From positions 2,914,001 to 2,978,000 of the forward strand of contig JAWHQI010000121.1 in NCBI GenBank assembly GCA_033032865.1: 64,000 bases of DNA. The letters run 5' to 3'. This document shows, in pieces, positions 10,118 to 19,961 of this stretch (the stretch's first letter is position 1; each line of letters opens with the position of its first letter). Under the pieces are notes generated by a model that saw only the letters and a program-made list of their open reading frames with translations, was not told where the DNA came from and did not search any database. The DNA is from Dactylorhiza incarnata. Lineage: Eukaryota > Streptophyta > Magnoliopsida > Asparagales > Orchidaceae. The position numbers and the translations under genes are program-made.

Positions 10118-10280
10118 TGAGGTTTATATACGAATAGCAAGACACCTTGCTTTAGGCACCCGAGAGAGCTCTGCGAAGATTTCCTCTGAGCTTTCCTTCG
10201 GTGCTTGAAGATCTCCTTCGGCCTTCGAAGATCTCCTTCGTGGACTTGGAGATTTCCAATTCCCCGAAAGACGACTCAGT
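10118..10280. other. Unassigned sequence between two LTR remnants
   Basis: This is a short stretch with a repeated gaagatctccttcg motif. I see no gene and no element ends. Confidence 0.4.
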
Positions 10281-11930
10281 TGTTGGGAAAAACCCTTTGA
10301 TTTAACTTAACAAATTAACTAAAAAGTGATTTTATCCCGTAGGATTGAATTACCCATTGTATAGTGAGGGTAATCAGGTCATTAGATGTCTTAGGATGTC
10401 ACACTCAACCTAAAGTGTCAAGACCATATCAAAAGAAGCACAATTTGGGCAGAGTTAACATTTGCGTCGAATAGAATTCGACGCAACATCAAGTTAATGT
10501 CGACGCTACTCTGACTAGAAGTCCAAGTTGTCCAACCCTTCTGTCGAAGTTATTCAAGTCGACGTTACATCGAATAGATATCGACGTAGAAGCCATGGAC
10601 CTATCGAAGTACCTTGAGAAGTCGACGTAGTTTCTACTTTAACTCAGCGCATAGGAAAGTATCTGTCGAAGCCATATAAAGTTGATGCAACATTGACTTC
10701 ATCTCGACGCAGATAATGAAGTTCAGTGCAACGTCGACAAGCAAAGTTCAATCAGAGCAAGGATGAATTCTAAGCTGCTCTTACAAGAACTCGAAGGTGC
10801 GTTGATAAGAGAGTAAGAGAACTCGACGCTACGTCGAATACAGTCTGAAAAGGAAACCTTTTCATCTGTCATATTGGACTCTCTCTCATGGCCCACAATA
10901 CTCAAGACCGTTCTCCAATAGCTCATTAATTGCCTCAAATAGAAAGAAGAATAAAAGAGGACAGAAAAGCTTTCTTGGAAACAAGCTAATAGTTGGTGGA
11001 TGGGTTGGGAATTTAAGAAGGAAGGAAAGAGTAATTGTTCAGAAAAATATTCTTTTTCAGGACCTACCAGAAATGGAAATTAATTCAAATTGAAGAGGGA
11101 CAATAAAAGGGAAGAAAAGGAAGAGAAATACAACACATTCATTACAATCGGCTATGGCTTTCTATCAGGGCTCCTTCTTCTTTTTCCTCCTCCAAGAACC
11201 CTAATAGAGCATATACAGAGAAGAAAGAACTGTTGCTCTCTCTCTCTCAGAATAGAACAAGGATGCTCATCATCAATATCTTATAGTAGCCAGAGTGCAA
11301 TCAGAAAGAAGAAAAAGGATCTGACAAATATAGCTCCTGCAAATTATCACAATCATAAGCAGGAGTTCATCATCAGCAGATCCAGTGACAGATTTAAGAA
11401 GTTGTCTTGAGACAAGCTTCATAAGAATTCGGAGAACAGAATTCTTCCTCCTTCCCCCTTCTTCTTTCTCCATCTCCTTTTCACCTGTAAAAGAGTTTTG
11501 AGAATCCATCTTCCAAAGGATTCAGTGGTTCAAGATCTCCTTATCAAAAGATTTGGTTGATTCAAGATCTCTTTATCAAAAGATCTGGTTGGTTCATGAT
11601 CTCCTTATCAAATGATCAGTGGTTCTGAGAGTCTCCTTATCAAAAGACTCAGGCACAGGTGGTGCATTCCTACCAGGTGGTAGAAGAGAGGAGTACCCAC
11701 ATTTTGGGAAACCTCTATAAAATATCTGATGTTTGTGTTGTGCTTTTCTGTGCTGTCCCAATTCCTTTTATTCAGCAATTTATTTCCTGCACTATTATTA
11801 TTCTGCCTGTAATTTTGTTGAGCATAATTCCTTAGTTTATTTTATTGTTTACACAGTTATGATAGAAATATTTTTAATTCTCTATTCACCCCCCCCCCCC
11901 CCCCCCCCTCTAGAGGATTCTCAAAGGCAC
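10281..11930 (+). mobile_element. Copia-like LTR remnant
   Basis: It starts tgttgggaaaaac, a typical copia LTR start. Near its end it has the pattern ctattcac + C-run + tctagagg (11881-11916), the same layout seen just inside the ends of the other copia LTRs here. Between them lie a cluster of gtcgac/cgtcga dyads (10440-10835) and about four copies of a caagatctccttatcaaaagat-like unit (11520-11660). No primer site follows and no duplication was recognised, so the exact right end and solo status are uncertain. Confidence 0.5.
11889..11908 (+). repeat. Poly-C tract near a copia LTR end
   Basis: Twenty consecutive C residues follow attca. All copia LTRs in the window have a C-run at the equivalent place, which makes the tract length hypervariable. 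Confidence 0.9.
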
Positions 11931-12284
11931 ACTATGCACTTTCTGTTCTCACTTTTGTTCTCACCCTCGTTCTTAGAAGAAAGTACTTAGTTTTCTGAGA
12001 GATGGCATGTCACTCTCGGAGTTCTCTCTCTCTACCATTATAATGATCAGCGGTCTGTCGCGCTCGAGTACTCAATCTCTAATTGTTACTCCCCCATAGG
12101 ATAGTGGAAGTTGGCCGGCACAGCTCCAGCCGCGTGGTTTTTCACCATTTCTGGGTTTTCCACGTTAAATGTCTTCGTATCACTTATTAACTCACTCATT
12201 GACTGTTTGCGCGCTCGGTTCGCTTCCAAGCTAAGGTGGTTCAATTCGACCAGTATACTAGAGCACCCGAGTGACCCGCAACAG
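11931..12284 (+). mobile_element. Probable LTR end of a decayed Tat-like Ty3/gypsy element
   Basis: The text (accattataatgatcagcgg, then a tttttcaccatttctgg block and stacked cccgagtgaccc) looks like the R-U5 region of a Tat-type LTR. It leads into a primer-site-like sequence at 12285. The left end is not defined. Confidence 0.35.
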
Positions 12285-12302
12285 TTTGGTGTCGTATGTG
12301 GG
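12285..12302 (+). promoter_or_regulatory. Degenerate primer-binding site of the Tat-like element
   Basis: tttggtgtcgtatgtggg differs at a few CpG-type positions from the tttggcgccgtctgtggg found after the 5' LTR of many plant Tat-type elements. The differences fit decay by cytosine deamination. Confidence 0.4.
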
Positions 12303-12509
12303 AATGTGTTCCGAAGTACTCAACAAAATCTCCCTAAGGGCGACACCCGCTTCATCAAAGTGCACAAGACCGACAGGGATGGAATCCCCCCAGTTAATTT
12401 TAGACGCGTGCAGTTCCTTCCTTCCCGAAGGCCCGGGAGTGAAAGCGCTCGTCGTGACACCCATCCTGCCTCAACGGCTTGGTCTAGCCAGCAAACCGTC
12501 CCCTCCCGC
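12303..12509 (+). mobile_element. Start of the Tat-like internal region, interrupted
   Basis: This untranslated or early-gag sequence follows the degenerate primer site. It is cut at 12510 by solo LTR 2 and resumes at 15315-15398, then at 29635-30389 and probably at 38779-39345. No intact frame remains. Confidence 0.4.
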
Positions 12510-13072
12510 TGTAACGCCCCTGATTTTTCGTTAATTATTTACGTGGCCTCTGTGACGTAATTTTGGCATAAGGGCATTACGTCAGCTAGTCAGGTTTAGT
12601 TTTGAGCCTTGGCTTAGTTAAAGTATGTAATTTAGATCAAGCGTGCGAAATTTCGCGTCGTTTCGAGTTGTAGAGAAGATTTTGTGTAGTTATTGAGATC
12701 TTAGCTTCAGGAAGCTTTATCCCGAGTTTGGCTCGTCGGAATTGAATTCTAACTTCGCCGTTGGATTCGTAGCACTGTTTTTCAGTTGGGGTGCGAATTT
12801 CGTAGAAATCCGAGGTGATCTAGTCACCCTCGCAGTTTAAGTGAAAGGGAGTATTATTTAATTAATTAAATATTAAATTAGGTTTTTATTATAAAACCTA
12901 AAGTTCTCTCCCTATTCATCTTCTTCCTTTGTCGATCCAAACCAGACGTCGAGTGAGAGAGCGAGAGCGGTGTGTCGTGGAGCTTCCGGCTGGCGATTCG
13001 AAGACTATAGTAGTCGGAACCATGTTTGGAGAGTGGATTCGGAAAGCTCTCGGCGAGATCTTTGTTCTAGTG

Positions 13073-13151
13073 GTAAGCTTTTCCCGTTTAGTGGAATTTT
13101 TGGAGTTAGGGTAGTGACCTAACCCCTCCTTTTTGGTCCAAAAAGTTTCAG
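13073..13151 (+). other. Candidate leader intron 1 in solo LTR 2 (79 nt, GT-AG)
   Basis: The donor agtg|gtaagc and acceptor aaagtttcag|gttg match those at 6035-6112 in solo LTR 1, with a length difference of one base. It is inferred from conservation. Confidence 0.5.
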
Positions 13152-13225
13152 GTTGTTGTGCTTGAGTTAGTTCTTATCCGATCCATATCTTTGGAGCGGA
13201 GAACTTCGAGCCTGCAAGATTTAAG

Positions 13226-14626
13226 GCAAGTGGCTTCTTTTTCTTCTCTCTCTCACTTGTTTCTTTAAGCTTGTTTCCCTTCTCTTTTTAGTCCCTGTTT
13301 GGGATTTATTTAGAAGTGCTTGTCCCTGCCTTGATTTATCGAGAACAGCATAGTCCCTGTTTGGGATTTCTCGAGAAGAGCTTGTCCCTGTCTTGATTTC
13401 TCGAGAACAGCATAGTCCCCGTTTGGGATTTCTCGAGAAGAGCTTGATCCCTGCTTTGGATTTCTCGAGAACAGCATAGTCCCTGTTTGGGATTTCTCGA
13501 GAAATTGTTTGTCCCTTCTTATTTCTCTTTTGTTTTGTTTCCTGATGTTCGTCGAACGATGCGTTCGACGAACAAACTTGAGTTCGTCAAACGGCCTTGC
13601 GTTCGACGAACGGTCGCGTGTTCGTCGAATGGCGCGTTCGACGAACAGGCTTGAGTTCGTCGAATGGCCTTGCGTTCGACGAACGGTCTCGTGTTCATTG
13701 AAGAGCGCGTTCGACGAACAGTCTTGAGTTCGTCGAATGGCCTCGTTCGTCGAACGGCCCTGTGCTCCTCGTTCATTGAACGGCCTTGTGCTTTCGTTCG
13801 TCGAGCGGCCTTGTTCGTCGAACGGCCTTGTGCTTTCCGTTGTCGAACGACCTGCTTACTCGAGAAGTCTGTTGTTTCCTGCCCTTCATTTCTCGAGAAC
13901 CTGTTGACTCCTGCCCTTCATTTCTCGAGAACATGTTGACTACTGCCCTTCATTTCTCGAGAGCTAGTTAACTCCTTCCTTTCTTTTCTCGAGAAATGTT
14001 AATTGTCATTGGACTTCTCTAGAGCCTCTTGTCCTCTGTTCTTGACCTCTCTAGAAACCTTTGTAATTTAATTAACTTATGTCTTCTCTTATGAAGCGTC
14101 TTATGAAGTGTTTATTTCATTTGTGACCCTATCCTTAGGGTATCCTGGTGTTTGTTTTCTCGGGCTCGTCTCGTGCCATAACTAATGAAATTAATTAATT
14201 TGAACCACTGCATTTGTCCTTACACGGTGGGTCGTGTTTTGGGGGGGGGGGGGGGGGGGGCAGTGGGGAATTGTTGTAGCTTTGCACGGTGGCCATTTTA
14301 ATGGTCCTGTGGGCCGTGTTTGGGTGGTTGGGGATAGAAACCCTCACCCATTTTTGGCTTTGGGTGGCAGTGGATAAAGGACCGCCCCCATTTACTTTGA
14401 GCTGATCAGTCTCTTTAAATAATTTAACAAGATAAATGAACTTTACGTGTTCCTCTTTTGGTATTTGGTGCACTTGGTGCATTGTTTAGTTCTGTGCTAG
14501 GAGCTTCGTTTCTTGTAAGTGTTGGGCTTGGGTTGGTACCCCTTATGCCTTATTTACTTTACTTCTTGTTTTTCTGCCACTTGTAATTCCTTGCTGAGGC
14601 GTTCTTTGTTTTATTGAATGCCTCAG
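13226..14626 (+). other. Candidate leader intron 2 in solo LTR 2 (1,401 nt, GC-AG)
   Basis: Donor ttaag|gcaagtgg and acceptor gaatgcctcag|gttc. Both borders are conserved with solo LTR 1 although the interior has different arrays. Confidence 0.45.
13310..13990 (+). repeat. Composite array: tttctcgagaa units flanking a ttcgtcgaacg array
   Basis: Positions 13310-13510 hold about seven units of roughly 45 bp with tagtccctgtttgggatttc and ctcgagaa. Positions 13545-13850 hold about twenty ttcgtcgaacg/cgttcgacgaa motifs on both strands. Positions 13855-13990 return to tttctcgaga units. Solo LTR 1 has only the ctcgaga component here. Confidence 0.85.
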
Positions 14627-15314
14627 GTTCTGAGCCGTAGCGGCTAGTGGTGTAGCCCGGAGTCTTCGGGAGTGTTAGTTGTTGTTTTACCCCGCTGCTG
14701 CGAGGTAGTTGTTGTTAGTTTTATTCTTGTGTTCAGACATGCTAGTTTGGAGCCAATGGGTTAGTGTCATGTTGTTGACGCCCATTGTGCCCATTTGATA
14801 CTTTATAGCTTACTTGCTAGTTAAATGCCACTACTTTTTAGATCTTCTGTATCTTGCTCTCTGGGAATGATTTATGTCTAGGTGCATTATAGTTATAAAA
14901 TGGTTTTTCTTTCATCCTCATTGCATTCCTTTCAACTGAAATCCTTATCTTTAAAGTCGCATAAAGATATTTTCTATATCTATACTACGCCTAGATATGT
15001 GCATGTCATTTACTTTGTGCCCTGTCATTACATGCATTTAGGATCTTCAGTAAACTAAAATCAAGTACTTTCCGCTGCAATTACATATATTTTCTCGGTG
15101 GACTAGTTGATCCACGAACTGAGAGACACATTTCTTACCCCAAACCTTAATAAATGATTTCAATGATGACCAATCACGTAAATATGTTTTGATTAATGAA
15201 GTAATAGGTTCTCGCCTGAGCGTCTGCAATTGTCTCCTGCATGACGTGGCATCATGACGTGTATTTTCTCTTACTGTGATATTCCTAAATTCGGAGAAAA
15301 TGCGGGTTGTGACA

Positions 15315-15398
15315 CCCGTGGCAGAGCATGGTTCTAATGATGTCACGTTTCGGCGAAGATGATCCCCCCCTGTCAGAGTCAATCTTGACCTATCCAAT
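15315..15398 (+). mobile_element. Tat-like remnant between two insertions
   Basis: These 84 bases connect solo LTR 2 to the chromovirus and belong to the interrupted Tat-like element. They end in the target 5-mer ccaat, duplicated at 29630-29634. Confidence 0.5.
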
Positions 15399-16750
15399 TG
15401 TAAGACCCCCCCCCCCCCCCCCTCCCCAGACTGAACCGGGTCCCGGGAGGGGGGGATCTTACTGCCCAAAGAAGACCACCCAGCGCTTTCCGGGTGACGA
15501 CGTCTCACCCTCTCAAGCACTGAGCGGTCCCTTTGTGAGGCACAAGAACCATAACTTCACATCAGAACGCACAGCGGAAGCAGATAATATATACGAAAAC
15601 AAGCGCATTGCATATATTACATAATTAAACGTGGCCGGAGCCTATCGTTTTACAAAATATTGCCCGTAGGCTACATAGGCTAAGACATAAGGGAGCCCTA
15701 GGCTAGTCCTTATACACTCGTACTCACGTCTCTGAAGATAGGAGGAGAGGCTGGGGTAATCGAACGGATCATCTCCAAGGCTTCCCGGTCAACCTGTGAT
15801 GTGGGGGCTTCACGCTGTCCCGTCTCCTGTGATTGGTTATAAGAAATAACCGTTAGTCACAGAGCTAAGTAGAAAATACATCCCCTCCCCGGATCCATAT
15901 CCAGGGGGCGGCTAAAGGACAGAATTGAAATAGCCGAAGCAAGGAAGGGTTAGCAGCAGGTAAACATATATATACACATATATATAGCGGGGCTCCTGCC
16001 CTAATAACCACAATCGCGCCGTATAGTAAATATCTAACACTATCGCGCGCATACACACACCCAGGTACTCAAGACCTGTACTCACACAAAAGACCCTGTG
16101 TCGACACAGTTTTAGACCGCTTTAGTTCAAGCAGGGGAGCTAATCCCGCGGGCCTCACCGATGTGGCCGTCGGTGACAGTGGCCAGTCCTGCCACTTCTG
16201 AATGTAGTCGTACCGTATCATTCAGGCCCTCCTGTACAACTTAGTGTACTGAATGGATGTGAGCGACATCCGGCGAACCGATTTTTAGGCCGACCAGCGG
16301 AGGCGAAACTGCAGGCTCAGAGGGTAATAACCCGCTGTGCCCATCTCCCTGTCGCCATGAGTCGTCAACCCACCCGCACCGGTACGAACGGTCTGCGAGC
16401 GTGACCGACCCGCCACTTCCAATCAATCTTCACCCGCTTTATATAAAACAAACCCTTAGGCCACGTGGCAATTTCTTCTCGACCGGTCGCACGATCTTGG
16501 ACCGGGAGGCTTAGCGGTATGAGGGCTCCTTGCTTGGGACTAACCTGGGAGGAGAGACTCAACTCCGGGTTTTCCCAACTAAGGCCTCGCCGAAGGGAGG
16601 ACAAGCACCGCATTTGTTGCCACGGCAGCTCTGCACTAGTAAGTAAATTAGGCCGAAGCAGGGGCCATAATACTAAACAGAAATGTAGGCCGAAATCAGA
16701 GGCCATAATGATAAGCAGAAGGTAGGCCGAAAGCAAAGGCCATGTAGTAG

Positions 16751-17250
16751 GACCAGTACGAGACTGGATTTAAACGAAAGTGCAAAATGTAAATGCGGGG
16801 GACCAGTACGAGACTGGATTTAAACGAAAGTACAGAATGTAAATGCGGGGGACCAGTACGAGACTGGATTTAAACGAAAGTACAGAATGTAAATGCGGGG
16901 GACCAGTACGAGACTGGATTTAAACGAAAGTACAGAATGTAAATACGGGGGACCAGTACGAGACTGGATTTAAACGAAAGTACAGAATGTAAATGCGGGG
17001 GACCAGTACGATACTGGATTTAAACGAAAGTACAGAGTGTAAATGCGGGGGACCAGTACGAGACTGGATTTAAACGAAAGTACAGAATGTAAATGCGGGG
17101 GACCAGTACGAGACTGGATTTAAACGAAAGTACAGAATGTAAATGCGGGGGACCAGTACGAGACTGGATTTAAACGAAAGTACAGAGTGTAAATGCGGGG
17201 GACCAGTACGAGACTGGATTTAAATGAAAATACAGAATGCAGTAAAGCAT
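16751..17250 (-). repeat. Ten tandem 50-bp repeats in the 3' LTR
   Basis: The unit begins gaccagtacgagactggatt and repeats every 50 bp ten times, with a few substitutions (for example agtgcaaaa in the first unit). The same ten-unit array is in the other LTR at 26355-26854. No spacers separate the units, so this is a minisatellite and not a CRISPR array. Confidence 0.95.
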
Positions 17251-18039
17251 GAGGAGAAAAGGTTAGTAGTCCAATCACTCCATAAGAGGAGGCTTCGATC
17301 GACGACTCCGTTCTTTTATTATTGTCGCGGCGGGGTTAAAATTTCGGCGCCGCACCGCGATGTCGTTCCACCTTTTATGTTGCTTTTCCGAGTTTAGTCG
17401 ATTCTTTAGATTGATACGGATAATTTTGTTAAGCTTTTTAGCAAAAATATGCGTCGAGGGGCGCCGATTTATTTTAAGGTATTTCGCTCTTTTTCGGGCG
17501 TTTATTTTTCTCGTAAAATACTTTTGGGGGACCAAATCAAAAGGTCACAACTCCCAACTTTGATAGTATTTGCAAAATACCTATACTTAGAGCCCCTAAT
17601 TTTTGGGGAATTTTAGAAACTCATTTGGGCATTTTATTTCCTGAAATAAGCTTTATAATGGGTTTTAAAAATAGCAAAACTCCTCCCCAAAATCCCAAAA
17701 AAATACAGGAGGTGCCCCTAAGAGTGGGGCACAATTTTCATTTAGGAAATTTCCTTTGAAAAGGCCCCATTTTTCTTTAGAAAAATGGGGAAGGAAAATA
17801 GGGGGTGGGGTGCGGTTAGAGGCAGGGAAGAGGCGCAGGGGTTTTGCACCCTGCGCCCTCCCGCGGCCCCCACAGCGGATCAGTGGTAGATCCGCTGCGG
17901 GGGGCGCACAAACGGAGGCGGGAGGCGGGAAACGAGAAAGTGGGGGCCGCTCGATCTCCTGGGGGAGATCGTGCGGCCCCCGCTCGCGCATGGCTGGCAG
18001 CCGCTGCCGCCGCCGGGCAGCGGCCGGCTGGGGCCGGCG

Positions 18040-18640
18040 CCGCCCCCGGTCGGTGCGCCGGGGGCCGGCGACCACTCCGGAGGTGGTCCGGCGGGCTGGC
18101 GCCGCCGGCCACCGCCGGGGTTAGTGCTGAGAGCGGCACGGGGGCGGTGGCGGCCTGCATGCAATGTGCACGCTAGCCGCCACCGCCTCTGCCAGGGGAG
18201 GGGGCGGGGAGTGCCCCCGGTCGGTGCACCGGGGGCCGGCGACTCCTCCGGGGGTGGTCCGGCGGCCTGGCGCCGCCGGCCACCGCCGGGGGAAGGAGAT
18301 AAAGAGGCCGGGGGGTGGCGCGGCCTGCATGGGCCATGCAGGCCCGCTGTGCCGCCGCCCCCGCCGAGGGGCCACCGGTGCCGCCCCCGGTTGGTGCGCC
18401 AGGGGGAGCCGGCGCCTACTCCGGTGGTGGCCCGGTGGTCTGGCGCCGCCGGACCCCACCGGAAAGTGGGGCAGAGGGGACGGGGAGGCGCGGCACCGCC
18501 AGCACGGGCCGTGCTGGCTTGCTGCGCCGCCGCCTCCTCGTGCGCAGCCCTCCCTGCCGCCCCTGGTCGGGGCGCCGGGGAGGGAGCAACCATCCGGCGG
18601 TGGCCCGGCGACCTGGAGCCGCCGGCCGCCGTCGGGGAAG
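18040..18640 (-). repeat. Four imperfect ~170-bp GC-rich repeats in the 3' LTR
   Basis: Each unit contains cccccggtcggtgcgccggg, then a ggtggtccggcgg-like block, then ctggcgccgccgg. The four copies start near 18043, 18206, 18379 and 18560. The sequence is rich in self-complementary gccgg/ccggc and would form a highly structured RNA leader. The equivalent in the 5' LTR is at about 27640-28240. Confidence 0.75.
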
Positions 18641-18766
18641 GCTGCTATCCCCTTACAGGGAACGCGGGGAGGAGGGGGAAGCCACGGGCGCCGCCGGCTG
18701 TGCCCGCCGGCGGCCCGGCCGTCTCCCCCGGTGCTGGTGCCGGGGTCTTCGAGGGGAACCCTCTTC

Positions 18767-18794
18767 CCCCCCCCCCCCCCCCCCCCCCCCCCCC
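18767..18794 (-). repeat. Long poly-C tract (poly-G in the element RNA)
   Basis: An almost pure run of about 28 C follows ccctctt. The other LTR has a similar but not identical run at about 28371-28395. On the element's sense strand this is a G-run inside the leader. Confidence 0.9.
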
Positions 18795-19112
18795 AGCGCC
18801 ACTGCCGGCGCTGGGGGAGAGAGAGCTTCCTCGGCCGCCTCCTCCCCGAACCTTGCAAGGCTCGGGGCGGCGGCCGGCGGCGCTCCGGCGACAGGGGGAG
18901 GGGAGGCCTCCTCCGGGAGGTAGGAAGGAGGAGGGGGAGAAGTTCTACCTGGGCAGGGGGTGGTGCTCGGGAGGAGGAAGGGAGGTGGCCGGCCATGGGG
19001 AAGGAGGAGGAGGTGGCGGCTTGGGGTGGCTTGCTCCGGCAAGGTGGAGGAGGAGGAGGAGTGGCTGAGAGAGGGGGGGTTTTGCATTCAGGGAGGGGGC
19101 TGTGCCCCTCCT

Positions 19113-19118
19113 TATATA
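19113..19118 (-). promoter_or_regulatory. TATA box of the chromovirus 3' LTR
   Basis: cctatataagg on the minus strand lies about 910 bp into the LTR and downstream of the 157-bp repeats. The 5' LTR, which drives the element, has the same box at 28714-28719. If this is the promoter, the transcribed leader is about 3.7 kb long. Confidence 0.5.
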
Positions 19119-19489
19119 GGGGAGGGAGGAAGGGCCTCCCCTCTCCTTCCTTTTAGCCCATGTGGGCTAAAAGGAAGGAGTGGGTGGGGGAGATATTTTC
19201 TCCCCCCCCCCCCCTTCTCTATCCTGCCCCTTTGCCCCAATAGGGGGGCTGCCCATTCATGGGCAGCCCCTCCTTTTGGGGGAGGGGCTTCTCTCTCCCC
19301 CCCTTTTCTTTTCGTCTTTCTTCCAAGTAGCTTCAGACCGGGGGGGTTTGACCAAGTCAACTTAGGGCGGGGTCCTCTTTGGCCCCTGGGGTACGATAAG
19401 AGTTGTCGGGGCCGTTGCCGGGTTCGTGTGCTTTATATCTCGTGCGTTTTACTGAGGCGATCTGCATAGGACTAAAATGGCATACTCTC

Positions 19490-19950
19490 CATACGACCTC
19501 GTATCGAGACGCAACGAGTTCCGTTGCGCTCGTATAGCCCATACGAGTCTAACGGAACTGACGGAAGTCAATTCGGGGTTCGTACGGCCACTATTCATAA
19601 TAATGAGGTGGTGGCGTGCTACGATACCCGAAATGGTCGTTTTCTCCAAACGACCTCGGATCGAGGTGCAACGAATTCCGTTGCGCTCGTATTGTCCATA
19701 CGAGTCCAACGGAACTGACGGAAGTCAATTCGGGGTTCGTACGGCCACTATTCATAATAATGAGGTGGTGGCGTGCTACGATACCCGAAATGGTCGTTTT
19801 CTCCAAACGACCTCAGATCGAAGTGCAACGAATTCCGTTGCGCTCATATTGTCCATACGAGTCCAACGGAACTGACGGAAGTCAATTCGGGGTTCGTACG
19901 GCCACTATTCATAATAATGAGGTAGTGGCGCGCTACGATACCCGAAATTG
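19490..19950 (-). repeat. Three 157-bp tandem repeats in U3 of the 3' LTR
   Basis: ggaactgacggaagtcaatt recurs at 19554, 19711 and 19868, a 157-bp period. Each unit has dyads such as tcgttttctccaaacga and caacgaattccgttg. The position directly upstream of the TATA box suggests enhancer repeats. The matching array in the 5' LTR is at about 29090-29550. Confidence 0.85.
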
Positions 19951-19961
19951 ATCGTTTTCTA

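Larger units (their letters stand above)
12510..15314 (+). mobile_element. Solo LTR 2, 2.8 kb, same family as solo LTR 1
   Basis: It runs from tgtaacgcccctga to gttgtgaca. The flanking 5-mers are cccgc (12505-12509) and cccgt (15315-15319), a duplication with one difference. Its ends, leader-intron borders and right half align by eye with solo LTR 1. The centre (13290-14090) differs and holds two motif arrays. A G-run of 20 lies at 14241-14260. Confidence 0.88.

Noticed and set aside
12111..12560. 149-residue open frame across the Tat-like leader
   Set aside because: It runs over an LTR end, a primer site and the solo LTR border, so it cannot be a real gene.
13509..13971. Open frames with repeated RRT / VERP motifs
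   Set aside because: They are translations of the ttcgtcgaacg array.
16751..17250. Regular direct repeats resembling a CRISPR array
   Set aside because: The 50-bp units are contiguous with no unique spacers, and the sequence is in a plant LTR.
17816..19156. Long overlapping open frames on both strands, proline/arginine/glycine-rich, in the chromovirus 3' LTR (and again at about 27420-28760)
   Set aside because: They come from GC-rich repeats and C-runs, lack domain content, are open in several frames at once, and lie inside LTRs.
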